Shown here: positions 16,882 through 25,364 of the stretch, piece by piece
Layout: the number at the start of each line of letters is the position of its first letter
Position numbering within the stretch: the stretch's first letter is position 1
Source of the DNA: Christiangramia sp.
GTDB taxonomy: Bacteria; Bacteroidota; Bacteroidia; Flavobacteriales; Flavobacteriaceae
Length of the DNA: 64,000 nucleotides
Direction of reading: 5' to 3'
NCBI RefSeq assembly: GCF_029937855.1
Contig: NZ_JAPYPC010000009.1
Location: 34,433 to 98,432, forward strand
Program-made: the position numbers and the translations under genes
Notes under the pieces: generated by a model
Databases searched by the model: none
What the model was told of the DNA's origin: nothing
The model's input: only the letters and a program-made list of their open reading frames with translations

Positions 16882-18096
16882 CTATAAATCGGTTAATTTG
16901 GAGGTGATCTGTGCCTGTGCAGAAAGGGTTTTATGAACAGGACATTTATCTGCTATTTCCATAAGTCTTTTTAGCTGCTTTTTATCAAGATCTCCCTTTA
17001 TAGAGATCTCCCTTTCGAAATTATCAATTTTAGCTTTTTTGTTTTCACAGTCTGCACAATCTGTAGCATGTTTTTTGGAATAACTTACATGGGTTTCTAC
17101 ATTCTCAACCGTCCATTTTTTTCTACGTGCATACATTTGTATGGTCATAGAGGTACAGGCAGCAAGTCCACTGGATACCAGTTCATATGGATTAGGACCG
17201 AGATCACTTCCTCCCATTTTTTTAGGTTCATCAGCAATAAAATGATGGTTTCCGGCAATAATCTGAGTAGTAAAACCCGTTTCTCCCAGGTTTGCCATAA
17301 CCTCGTGATCGGTTTCTAATTCCGGAGCTTTGGGTTCTTTTAAATATTTTCCTGCCCAGGCTGAAATTACAGAACCCACGTATTCAGAATCTTCTTTTGT
17401 GCTCAACATATGATCTGAACCATCCAGAGAAACAAAACTTTTAGGATGCCTGGCTGCTCTATATAGATCTTCTGCATGTTTTATAGAAACAATTTTATCT
17501 TGCGGAGAATGCATTATCAAAAGTGATTTCTTTATCTCTTTTAATGCAGAAGCATCCTCGTTAGACTTGAGGTCTTTAATGAATTGTTTTTTTATTTTAA
17601 AGCTGCGACCACCAATTTTAATATTGGCAAATCCTGCCTGTTCTATTTCGTCTACACTGGTTTCAAAATGCTTCTGAACATGGGACAAATTGGACGGCGC
17701 ATTAATGGTGACGATACATTTGATGGAATCAATTTGTTTGGATGCAAATAGGGCAGCGGCTCCACCAAGAGAATGCCCAACGATCATTGTAGGAGCAACA
17801 TACTCCTTTTTCAAAAACTCAGCTGCGGCTATTAGATCCTCTACATTACTGGAGAAATTGGTGTCTTCAAAATCACCTTCGCTATCCCCAAGTCCTGTAA
17901 AATCAAAGCGTAAAAGTCCGTAGCCTTTAGAGGCCAGGCTTTTACCTATTTTGGAAGGGGCATGAAAATTTTTGTTGCAGGTAAAACAATGGGCAAAAAG
18001 TACGAAGTTTTTGGGTTTTTTATTGGTGGGTAATTCCAGTACTCCTTTGAGCACTTTGGAACTGGAGTTTTTAAAACTTACCTCTAACTTTTGCAT
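16882..18096 (-). CDS. Alpha/beta hydrolase fused to OsmC-like domain
   Basis: This 404-residue two-domain protein has an alpha/beta hydrolase in residues 1 to about 255, with nucleophile elbow GHSLGG near 107-112, an Asp in HSPQDKIVS and catalytic His in GSDHML. Residues from about 265 form an OsmC/Ohr-like domain with Cys in SGLAACTSMTI and CPVHKTLS, the pair used by OsmC proteins to reduce organic peroxides. Extra Cys residues lie in a THATDCADC-like segment (ATDCADC). No signal peptide, so cytoplasmic. Such fusions are known in proteobacteria and Bacteroidota; the joint substrate is not established. Confidence 0.92.
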   Translation of the reverse strand: MQKLEVSFKNSSSKVLKGVLELPTNKKPKNFVLFAHCFTCNKNFHAPSKIGKSLASKGYGLLRFDFTGLGDSEGDFEDTNFSSNVEDLIAAAEFLKKEYVAPTMIVGHSLGGAAALFASKQIDSIKCIVTINAPSNLSHVQKHFETSVDEIEQAGFANIKIGGRSFKIKKQFIKDLKSNEDASALKEIKKSLLIMHSPQDKIVSIKHAEDLYRAARHPKSFVSLDGSDHMLSTKEDSEYVGSVISAWAGKYLKEPKAPELETDHEVMANLGETGFTTQIIAGNHHFIADEPKKMGGSDLGPNPYELVSSGLAACTSMTIQMYARRKKWTVENVETHVSYSKKHATDCADCENKKAKIDNFEREISIKGDLDKKQLKRLMEIADKCPVHKTLSAQAQITSKLTDL

Positions 18097-18141
18097 ATAA
18101 TTAATTTTTATGTTTCAGATAGTGGCTAATATAAGTCAATA

Positions 18142-18258
18142 AAAAGAGGCTTTCTAAAAAGCTTAAAAACGTCTTTTGAAATTATTGATATACACAAATA
18201 ATTTGATGCTGAAACAAGTTCAACCTGACGAACTAAGAACTTCTAGAAAACCTCTTTT
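18142..18258. repeat. Long imperfect inverted repeat with a REP-like core
   Basis: Left arm AAAAGAGGCTTTCTA (18142-18156) and right arm TAGAAAACCTCTTTT (18244-18258) match at 14 of 15 positions when paired. The spacer contains a degenerate palindrome, GATGCTGAAACAAGTTCAAC (18205-18224), of the kind often seen between flavobacterial genes. It lies just past the 3' end of the leftward DUF1080 operon and may act as its 3'-end hairpin. Confidence 0.6.
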
Positions 18259-18270
18259 AGGAAACTGAAA

Positions 18271-19023
18271 TTATAATTGTTTAATTTTTATATTCCTGTA
18301 CCATACCGGGTCGCTATGATCCTGCAAAGCAATATGTCCTTTCCTACTGGCGCCAAAACCTTCCCATTCGCTGAATTTTGATTTGCTCACCATTTTCTTC
18401 CATTCGTCTCCATGCACAGGAAATTCTGTCACTTTTACGCCATTCAGTTTTACCCAACCAATATTCTCCTGATGATCTATATGAATAACTTCTTTGTTCC
18501 ACTCTCCTGCAGGTTTGGTGGCATCTTCTGAAGGGGGCACCATATCATATAAAGCTCCTGCAGTTCGGTTAAGGCCATTTTTCGCATCAGGGTGTTTCTC
18601 GTTATCGAGTACCTGAATCTCCGGACCTGTTAAATAAGGTTCATTATATTTTTCACTTTCCTGGACAGCCCACATAATTCCGCTATTTCCACCTTCTGAA
18701 ATTTTCCACTCCAGGGATAATTCAAAATTTTCAAATTCTTCTTTAGTGATCAAATTCTCTGTTCCTTTTCTTTCTCCTTCTGAAGGTTTAAAAGCAATGG
18801 CTCCATCTTGCACTTGCCATTGATTAGAAATGGAATCACTATTAAATGCCTTCCATCCTTCCAGGTTTTTACCATTGAAAAGCTCCTGCCATTCTCCTTG
18901 TTTTTCTTCTGAATTTTCCATTTCAGTATTTTCAGCAACTTTAGTTTCCTCAGATTCCTTTTTTTCATTTTTACAGGCAGTTAGCGCCAGTACAGAACAT
19001 CCTATTAATAATAATCTCTTCAT
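18271..19023 (-). CDS. DUF1080 lipoprotein, 3-keto-glycoside hydrolase-like
   Basis: This 250-residue protein has a lipoprotein signal (Cys17 in LTAC) and an acidic linker. From about residue 45 a concanavalin-like DUF1080 domain reads WQELFNGKNLEGWKAF, GGNSGIMWAVQES, PYLTGPEIQVLDN, then GHIALQDHSDPVWYRNIKI at the C-terminus. Members of this family have been characterised as acting on 3-keto-glycosides. It is the last gene of the operon with Gfo/Idh and TIM-barrel genes, 11 bases after the isomerase, which supports that role. Location: surface or periplasmic lipoprotein. Confidence 0.88.
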   Translation of the reverse strand: MKRLLLIGCSVLALTACKNEKKESEETKVAENTEMENSEEKQGEWQELFNGKNLEGWKAFNSDSISNQWQVQDGAIAFKPSEGERKGTENLITKEEFENFELSLEWKISEGGNSGIMWAVQESEKYNEPYLTGPEIQVLDNEKHPDAKNGLNRTAGALYDMVPPSEDATKPAGEWNKEVIHIDHQENIGWVKLNGVKVTEFPVHGDEWKKMVSKSKFSEWEGFGASRKGHIALQDHSDPVWYRNIKIKQL

Positions 19024-19034
19024 TGTTGATTGGT

Positions 19035-20087
19035 TTAAATTCCTAAAATTCGTTTTAGTTTATTTTTGTCTATATCAGATCCTGAGAAATCGTCAAATCT
19101 CTTCTGGGTGGCTTCAATAATATGTTTCTGTATAAATGGAGATCCTTCTTTAGCCCCCTGATCTGGAGATTTAATACAGCATTCCCATTCCAAAACCGCC
19201 CAGACATCGCAGCCGTATTCCGTTAATTTTGAAAATATGGTTTTAAAATCTACCTGTCCGTCTCCGGGATGGCGATACCTACCCGCCCGATCTTTCCAGT
19301 CACCATATCCACCAAACATTCCTTTTTTTCCAGTTGGATTAAATTCAGCGTCCTTTACATGAAACATTTTGATATAATCATGGTAATGGTCTATATACTC
19401 AATATAATCTAGCTGTTGCAATACAAAATGACTGGGATCGTAAAGTATATTCACCCTTTTATGATTGTTCGTGGCTTCTAGAAACCGTTCAAAAGTAACC
19501 CCATCATGCAAGTCTTCACCGGGATGAATTTCATAACAAACATCCACACCCTGCTCGTCAAATTCATTTAAGATAGGCAACCATCGTTTAGCAAGTTCAC
19601 TAAAGCCTAATTCCAGAAGACCCTCTGGACGTTGAGGCCATGGATGTGCAGTATGCCACAATAATGCGCCACTAAAGGTGCCGTGTACGTCCAATCCCAG
19701 GTTTCTACTTGCTTTTGCGGCAAATTTAAGTTGGTCTATCGCCCAGTTGGTACGTTTTTCAGGATTGTTTTTATATTCGTCTGGCGCGAAATTATCGAAC
19801 ATAATATCATAAGCCGGATGAACCGCGACCAATTGCCCCTGAAGATGGGAACTTAGTTCGGTAATTTCTAAACCGTAAGATTCAACCTTTCCTTTAAGTT
19901 CCTCACAGTAGGTTTTGCTTTCTGCAGCTTTTTCCAAATCGATAAGCCTGGTCTCCCAGGTTGGGATCTGTATGCCTTTGTAGCCTAAATTTGAAGCCCA
20001 TTCACATAATCCATCCAAAGAATTGAATGGTTCCTTATCGTCCATGAACTGAGCTAGAAATACAGCTGGTCCTTTAATAGTCTTCAT
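19035..20087 (-). CDS. Xylose-isomerase-like TIM-barrel sugar isomerase/epimerase
   Basis: This 350-residue cytoplasmic protein has the AP-endonuclease-2/xylose-isomerase-like barrel. Likely metal ligands sit in CYEIHPGEDLH, NILYDPSHF, MFHVKDAEF and VLEWECC; GRYRHPGDGQVDF is a typical late loop. Such proteins isomerise, epimerise or cleave sugars and keto-sugars. It is 11 bases from both its Gfo/Idh and DUF1080 neighbours, so it belongs to the same pathway. No signal peptide, in contrast to the lipoprotein TIM-barrel at the head of the operon. Confidence 0.88.
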   Translation of the reverse strand: MKTIKGPAVFLAQFMDDKEPFNSLDGLCEWASNLGYKGIQIPTWETRLIDLEKAAESKTYCEELKGKVESYGLEITELSSHLQGQLVAVHPAYDIMFDNFAPDEYKNNPEKRTNWAIDQLKFAAKASRNLGLDVHGTFSGALLWHTAHPWPQRPEGLLELGFSELAKRWLPILNEFDEQGVDVCYEIHPGEDLHDGVTFERFLEATNNHKRVNILYDPSHFVLQQLDYIEYIDHYHDYIKMFHVKDAEFNPTGKKGMFGGYGDWKDRAGRYRHPGDGQVDFKTIFSKLTEYGCDVWAVLEWECCIKSPDQGAKEGSPFIQKHIIEATQKRFDDFSGSDIDKNKLKRILGI

Positions 20088-20098
20088 TTGTTACTCTT

Positions 20099-21235
20099 TT
20101 ATTCTTCTATATTTATCCAGATATTCCCTTTTTTATGGGAATCTACTGTTTTTTCAATAAAATTCATTCCTCTAAGGCCATCATCTAATTTTGGATAGGC
20201 TCCTTTGTGTTTGGTTTTATCTTTAATAGCCATAGCAACACCGTAATAAATATTGCCCATGGAGTCAAAAATACCTTCAGGATGTCCCGGAGGAAGTTTA
20301 GTTCCTTCCAGGGAAAATTCACTGTTATATTCATGCCCGGGTTTTAAGACCTGTAGCGCCATTCCTTCTTTCAATAAATAAAGATAATTTGGGTTTTCCT
20401 GTTCCCATTTTAATCCGCCATTATCCCCATAAATCTGGACAGTAAAATTATTTTCTTCTCCGGTGGCAATCTGGCTGGCTCTTAGTACCCCTTTTATATT
20501 TTCCTGAAACCTTAGCAGCACAGTTCCATCGATATCCATTGGATTATCTTCATAAAGATAGTTAAGATCGGCCAAAATTTTATCAACTTTCATTCCGGTT
20601 ACATATTCAGCCATATTGTAAGCATGGGTTCCAATATCGCCAATGCAGCAGCTTATTCCAGATTTTTCAGGATCTAACCTCCAGGTGGCCGCTCGCTTTT
20701 CTTTATCGTGTATAAGCGGATTTATCCAACCCTGATAATATTGTATGTCTACCTTTTGGATTTTCCCTATTTCACCATTAGCTATCATAGTCTTCATTTG
20801 CCTAATCATAGGATAACCTGTATAGGTATAGGTCACGGCAAATATGGTATCTTTTTTCTGCTGAATTTCATTCAGAATTTTAGCCTCTTCATAAGTGGTA
20901 GTGAGCGGTTTTTCACAAATCACATGAAAACCATTTTCCAGCAATCGTTTTGCCATGGGAAAATGAAGAAAATTGGGGGTAAGCACTGAAACTGCCTGGA
21001 TCTTTTGATCTTCCGGAAGCTGGGATTCTTTCTCGATCAATTCATCCAGATCTTTATAAACCCTTGTGCTATCTAATTGAAGTTTTTCTCCAAATTTTAA
21101 ACTTTTAGCATGTGCTATGTCAAAAACTCCTCCAACAATTTCAAACTGGTCAAACATATTAGCGGCTACCCGGTGAAGGATTCCTATTAAAGAATCTTCT
21201 CCGCCACCTAAAATTCCGAGTCTTATTTTACTCAT
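20099..21235 (-). CDS. Gfo/Idh/MocA-family oxidoreductase
   Basis: This 378-residue protein begins RLGILGGGEDSLIG, a Rossmann NAD(P)-binding motif of the longer Gfo/Idh subfamily. It has the EKP motif in HVICEKPLTTTYEEA, with Lys expected in catalysis. A second conserved part has GDIGTHAYNMAEYV, with His as likely catalytic residue. Family members oxidise or reduce sugar hydroxyls, often at C3, with tightly bound NAD. It is cytoplasmic. Its place between a transporter and a sugar isomerase supports work on an imported keto-sugar or sugar. Confidence 0.92.
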   Translation of the reverse strand: MSKIRLGILGGGEDSLIGILHRVAANMFDQFEIVGGVFDIAHAKSLKFGEKLQLDSTRVYKDLDELIEKESQLPEDQKIQAVSVLTPNFLHFPMAKRLLENGFHVICEKPLTTTYEEAKILNEIQQKKDTIFAVTYTYTGYPMIRQMKTMIANGEIGKIQKVDIQYYQGWINPLIHDKEKRAATWRLDPEKSGISCCIGDIGTHAYNMAEYVTGMKVDKILADLNYLYEDNPMDIDGTVLLRFQENIKGVLRASQIATGEENNFTVQIYGDNGGLKWEQENPNYLYLLKEGMALQVLKPGHEYNSEFSLEGTKLPPGHPEGIFDSMGNIYYGVAMAIKDKTKHKGAYPKLDDGLRGMNFIEKTVDSHKKGNIWINIEE

Positions 21236-21245
21236 AAAATATAAT

Positions 21246-22484
21246 TTATATTTCTATATCTTTTTTATCGATCTTTTCGTTTTTAAAGAATAATGCAAAA
21301 AGAAGCATTACCAAAAATGCAAATCCTGCCGGATAGATCCAGATGGTTTCCCAATCATGCATTTTTTCTCCCGTAAGATAAGCATTCGTTATAAGGCCCG
21401 CGACATAAAAGCCTATGAGCATTCCCACCCCATAAGTGGCCAGGGTAATTAATCCCTGGGCAGAACTTTTATATTTTGCACCTGCTTTAAAATCTGTATA
21501 GATCTGTCCTGAAACAAAGAAGAAATCATAACAAATCCCATGAAGGGCAATTCCCGTTAATAGCATAAAAATAAGTTCTCCCGAATCACCGTAAGCAAAT
21601 AGAAGATATCTTAGCGTCCAGGCCAGCATTCCTGCAATAATAGTAAGTTTAAAGCCAAACCTCTTAAAGAAAAATGGCAATAAAAGCATAAATAAGACTT
21701 CGGAAGCCTGACCAATGGTCATAAGCCCTGTGGGATTATCCACTCCAATTTCTGAAAGGAATGGGTTCGTGTTCTGATAATAAAAGGCTAAAGGAATGCA
21801 GATTAAGACTGATGCCAGAAAGAACATGAGAAAATTACGGTCTTTCAGCAATCCCAAGGCGTCGAGCCCCAGGGTTTCTACAATGCTTACTTTTTTAGAT
21901 TTATCGGCAGTTGGTGGTGTCTTAGGAAGAGTAAAACTAAACAGACCTAAAAATGCAGAAGCTATACTTACCATTAGAAAAGTATATTTGAGCATACCTT
22001 CCTGCCTGGCTTCCGGCGCATCCCAGAAGAATAAATAACTGATTACCAGTCCGGCAACAATCCAGCCTATAGTTCCAAATACCCTGATTAGCGCAAATTC
22101 TTTGGCAGGATCTTTCATCTGGTTAAAACTAACCGAATTTACCAGAGCCAGAGTAGGCATGTATGCGATCATGTAGCCCAAAACAAGAGGGTAGAAGGTG
22201 GTGAAATCGGTACTTTGATACATCATATATAAAAGTACAGCGCCAAATAAATGAAGGAAACCCAGGATTCTTTCAGCATTAAAAAAGCGATCGGCAATTA
22301 ATCCTATAATAAACGGGGCGATAATGGCTCCCCAGGATTGAGTAGAAAAGGCAGTGGAAATTTGAACATCTGTGGCATCCAGATTGTATCCCAGGAAAGT
22401 TCCCAGGGTCACAAACCAACCTCCCCAAATAAAGAATTCCAGAAACATCATCAGGGAAAGTTGAAATCTAACTAATTTTGTCAT
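21246..22484 (-). CDS. NupG-like MFS transporter
   Basis: This 412-residue protein has about 12 membrane segments and the start pattern of the nucleoside:H+ symporter branch of the major facilitator superfamily (LSLMMFLEFFIWGGWFVTLG). It ends in a charged tail. In Bacteroidota sugar-utilisation operons, this branch is often found beside Gfo/Idh and TIM-barrel genes, so the cargo may be a sugar or keto-sugar rather than a nucleoside. It lies in the inner membrane. Spacing is 19 bp to the upstream lipoprotein gene and 10 bp to Gfo/Idh. Confidence 0.88.
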   Translation of the reverse strand: MTKLVRFQLSLMMFLEFFIWGGWFVTLGTFLGYNLDATDVQISTAFSTQSWGAIIAPFIIGLIADRFFNAERILGFLHLFGAVLLYMMYQSTDFTTFYPLVLGYMIAYMPTLALVNSVSFNQMKDPAKEFALIRVFGTIGWIVAGLVISYLFFWDAPEARQEGMLKYTFLMVSIASAFLGLFSFTLPKTPPTADKSKKVSIVETLGLDALGLLKDRNFLMFFLASVLICIPLAFYYQNTNPFLSEIGVDNPTGLMTIGQASEVLFMLLLPFFFKRFGFKLTIIAGMLAWTLRYLLFAYGDSGELIFMLLTGIALHGICYDFFFVSGQIYTDFKAGAKYKSSAQGLITLATYGVGMLIGFYVAGLITNAYLTGEKMHDWETIWIYPAGFAFLVMLLFALFFKNEKIDKKDIEI

Positions 22485-22503
22485 TTTAAATAGAGGCTTT
22501 GGT

Positions 22504-23502
22504 TTATAATTGTTTTCCGGCTTTTACAAGTAAATTCTTTGTGGCGAGTATACCCTCTTTTGGAGAAACTTCATTTCCTTCAAACTCCACTCCTATATAA
22601 CCAGTATATCCCGCATCTTTTACGATTTTCAGCATTTTTTTATAATCGATAATTTCTTCCTGGCCTTCTTCATCAAAAGTATAGGATTTAGCACTTACGG
22701 CTTTTGCATAAGGCATCATTTTCTCCACACCTTCGTATTTTGGATATTCTTCTATACAGGCAGCTTCCCATCTTTCACCACCTTCTCGTTTTAAACAGAA
22801 ATTACCGAAGTCCGGTAGTGTCCCGCAATTCTCCATATCTACCATTTCCATAACTTCAACCAAAAGGTCTATGTTGGAAGAAAGGTAGCCGTGATTTTCT
22901 ACAAGAATATTCACGTTTTTTCCTTTAGCGTATTCAGATAATTTTTTTAAGGCATCAGCCGCTGAGTTTTTCCAATCTTCGGGAACTTCAGCGCCAAAAA
23001 GGTTAACCCTTATAGAGTGGCAGCCTAAATAATTTGCGGCATCTACCCATTTTTTATGATCCTCTACCGCCTGATTCCTGGCGACAGCATCTGTAGAGGC
23101 CAGATCTCCCTCCCCATCTATCATTAAAAGAAGGTTCTCCATACCGTATTCTTCACTTTTGGCTTTAAGACCATCGAGAACCACCTGCATTTCCTCCTCT
23201 GGATCTTCGGCCTCATTTATTCTTTGGGCGTAAAACTGTGTTACATATTCTAATCCTTCAAAACCCAGATCATTAGCTCTTTCTGCAAAATCCATAGGAT
23301 CGAGTTCATCCGAAAAAATAGGTTTATTAAGTGACCATTGTGCCAGGGATAATTTAAAGAACAATGAATCTTGAGATATTTCAGCATTCTCCTGCTGGAC
23401 TATTTCAGATTTATTTTCTTTCGTTTCTTTACATGAAACCAGGAAAATAAAAAGAATGGCTAAAGCTAAGCTTGATAAGCTCTTAAGGAATTTTAGGTTC
23501 AT
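22504..23502 (-). CDS. TIM-barrel sugar isomerase/epimerase lipoprotein
   Basis: This 332-residue protein has a lipoprotein signal (Cys24 in FLVSC), a short Glu/Gln/Ser linker, and a xylose-isomerase-like barrel starting LSLAQWSLNKPIF. Candidate metal ligands lie in NILVENHGYLS, GTLPDFGNFC and YIGVEFEGNE. Unlike the 350-residue paralogue two genes on, this one is exported, so substrate handling seems split between periplasm and cytoplasm. It is the first gene of the five-gene leftward operon, divergent from the GMC oxidoreductase gene with 147 bp between the start codons. Confidence 0.9.
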   Translation of the reverse strand: MNLKFLKSLSSLALAILFIFLVSCKETKENKSEIVQQENAEISQDSLFFKLSLAQWSLNKPIFSDELDPMDFAERANDLGFEGLEYVTQFYAQRINEAEDPEEEMQVVLDGLKAKSEEYGMENLLLMIDGEGDLASTDAVARNQAVEDHKKWVDAANYLGCHSIRVNLFGAEVPEDWKNSAADALKKLSEYAKGKNVNILVENHGYLSSNIDLLVEVMEMVDMENCGTLPDFGNFCLKREGGERWEAACIEEYPKYEGVEKMMPYAKAVSAKSYTFDEEGQEEIIDYKKMLKIVKDAGYTGYIGVEFEGNEVSPKEGILATKNLLVKAGKQL

Positions 23503-23578
23503 TGGGTTGGAATTAATTTTTAAACTGTGATTTAGTTAAGAAAAATGAAAAATAAAAGTAGGCTTTTTTTTAAACACG

Positions 23579-23586
23579 CAAAATTA
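23579..23586 (-). promoter_or_regulatory. Putative leftward -7 element for the sugar operon
   Basis: On the minus strand this reads TAATTTTG (TAnnTTTG), 77 bp before the start at 23502. No matching -33 element was found. Confidence 0.35.
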
Positions 23587-23600
23587 TCCGGTTAAATTTA

Positions 23601-23608
23601 TATATTTG
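23601..23608 (+). promoter_or_regulatory. Putative -7 element TATATTTG for the GMC oxidoreductase gene
   Basis: TATATTTG fits the Bacteroidota -7 consensus and lies 41 bp before the GTG start. Only 14 bp separate it from the leftward element, so both directions could be controlled together. Confidence 0.45.
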
Positions 23609-23649
23609 GAATACTTCAAACTAAAATTTCATCAATAAAATAATGTATT

Positions 23650-25353
23650 GTGAGTAATTATTACGAGAATGACAATTACGACGCTATAGTTGTAGGTACA
23701 GGTATCAGCGGTGGTTGGGCTGCTAAAGAGCTTTGTGAAAAAGGTTTTAAAACACTGGTATTAGAAAGGGGAAGAATGGTAGAACATGTTAAGGATTATC
23801 CTACCATGAATGATGATCCGTGGGATTATAAATTCAAAGGACAGGTTCCCCGAGAAGAGAAAAAAAGGCAGTTTAAACAGGCAAGAACGGGATATACCGT
23901 GGCTGAACCCAGTAAACACTGGTTCGTAGATGATATAAAACACCCTTATAACGAAACTAAAAGATTTGACTGGATGCGTGGATACCATGTAGGTGGCCGG
24001 TCTATTATGTGGGGAAGGCATAGCTATCGCTTAAGCGATATGGATTTTGAAGCAAATAAAAAGGACGGTCATGGTGTAGATTGGCCAATAAGATATAAAG
24101 ATATTGCTCCGTGGTATGATCATGTGGAATCATATATAGGAGTCTGTGGTGAGAAATTAGGTTTAAGCCAATTACCAGATGGACAATTTTTACCACCGAT
24201 GGATTTAAATTGTGTTGAAGATTATTTTAGAGAAAGTATCGCAGAGAATTTTGATGGTCGAGTAATGACTTCTGGAAGAGTGGCCCATATTACTGGTGAT
24301 AAGAAGTTTGAAGGAAGATCTAAATGTCAGTTTAGAAATAGATGTATACGTGGATGTCCTTATGGAGGATATTTTAGTAGTAATGCTTCCACTTTGCCCG
24401 CTGCTGAAAGAACCGGAAATATGACCCTAAGGCCCAATTCAGTAGTTAGCCAGGTGATTTATGATCCTGAAACAAAAAAGGCATCGGGAGTTAAGGTTAT
24501 AGATACGAATACCAAAGAAACTATGGAGTTCAAGGCAAATGTTATTTTCCTTTGTGCTTCTGCAGTAGCTTCAACCAGTATTTTAATGCAATCTAAATCT
24601 GATCGTTTTCCTGATGGGATGGGCAATGATTCCGGAGAACTTGGACATAACGTAATGGACCATCACTTTAAGGCGGGTGCTTCAGGTAAATATGACGGAT
24701 TTAAAGATTCTTATTATAAAGGTAGAAAACCTAATGGTATTTATTTGCCACGATTCAGAAACCTGAACGGAAGTGATAAAGATCTTGGATTTATTAGAGG
24801 ATATGGCTATCAGGGTGGAGCCAGTAGAGGCAATTGGTCTGATAGCATTGCGGAAGCAGCTTATGGTGAAGACCTGAAAAAAGCGATCGTGGAGCCAGGA
24901 GGATGGACCATGGGACTAATGGGATTTGGAGAAACGCTTCCTTATCATGAAAATAAGATGACGCTGGATTATAATAAACTGGACGAATGGGATCTCCCTA
25001 CGGTGACCTTTGATGCAGAATTTAAGGAGAATGAATTGAAAATGCGTGAAGATATGGTTTCCCAGGCAGTTGAAATGCTTGAAAAAGCCGGATTTGATGA
25101 GGTGAATGGGTATGATGATATTGGAGCACCAGGGCTGGGAATCCACGAAATGGGAATGGCCAGAATGGGACGCGATCCAAAAACTTCTGTGTTAAATGGA
25201 AATAATCAGGTTCATGGAGTCCCGAATGTATATGTTACTGATGGGGCTTTTATGACCTCTGCAGGTTGCCAAAATCCATCTTTAACTTATATGGCTATGA
25301 CAGCCAGGGCCGCAGATCATGCTTCAAAGAATTTTAAAAAGTCTAATGCTTAA
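23650..25353 (+). CDS. GMC oxidoreductase, glucoside 3-dehydrogenase-like catalytic subunit
   Basis: This 567-residue protein starts at GTG; the upstream ATG frame closes at once. The FAD motif GTGISGG is at residues 16-22. The catalytic pair is His499 (GIHEMG) and Asn542 (CQNPSLT), 43 residues apart as in other GMC enzymes. A Cys cluster, C226-x5-C232-x3-C236, recalls the Fe-S-binding Cys of FAD-linked sugar dehydrogenases. No signal peptide, so export would need the twin-arginine partner encoded next. With a subunit-3-like neighbour, the best match is an FAD-dependent glucoside-3-dehydrogenase or gluconate dehydrogenase. Substrate inferred. Confidence 0.9.
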   Translation: MSNYYENDNYDAIVVGTGISGGWAAKELCEKGFKTLVLERGRMVEHVKDYPTMNDDPWDYKFKGQVPREEKKRQFKQARTGYTVAEPSKHWFVDDIKHPYNETKRFDWMRGYHVGGRSIMWGRHSYRLSDMDFEANKKDGHGVDWPIRYKDIAPWYDHVESYIGVCGEKLGLSQLPDGQFLPPMDLNCVEDYFRESIAENFDGRVMTSGRVAHITGDKKFEGRSKCQFRNRCIRGCPYGGYFSSNASTLPAAERTGNMTLRPNSVVSQVIYDPETKKASGVKVIDTNTKETMEFKANVIFLCASAVASTSILMQSKSDRFPDGMGNDSGELGHNVMDHHFKAGASGKYDGFKDSYYKGRKPNGIYLPRFRNLNGSDKDLGFIRGYGYQGGASRGNWSDSIAEAAYGEDLKKAIVEPGGWTMGLMGFGETLPYHENKMTLDYNKLDEWDLPTVTFDAEFKENELKMREDMVSQAVEMLEKAGFDEVNGYDDIGAPGLGIHEMGMARMGRDPKTSVLNGNNQVHGVPNVYVTDGAFMTSAGCQNPSLTYMAMTARAADHASKNFKKSNA

Positions 25354-25364
25354 TATATAGAATT

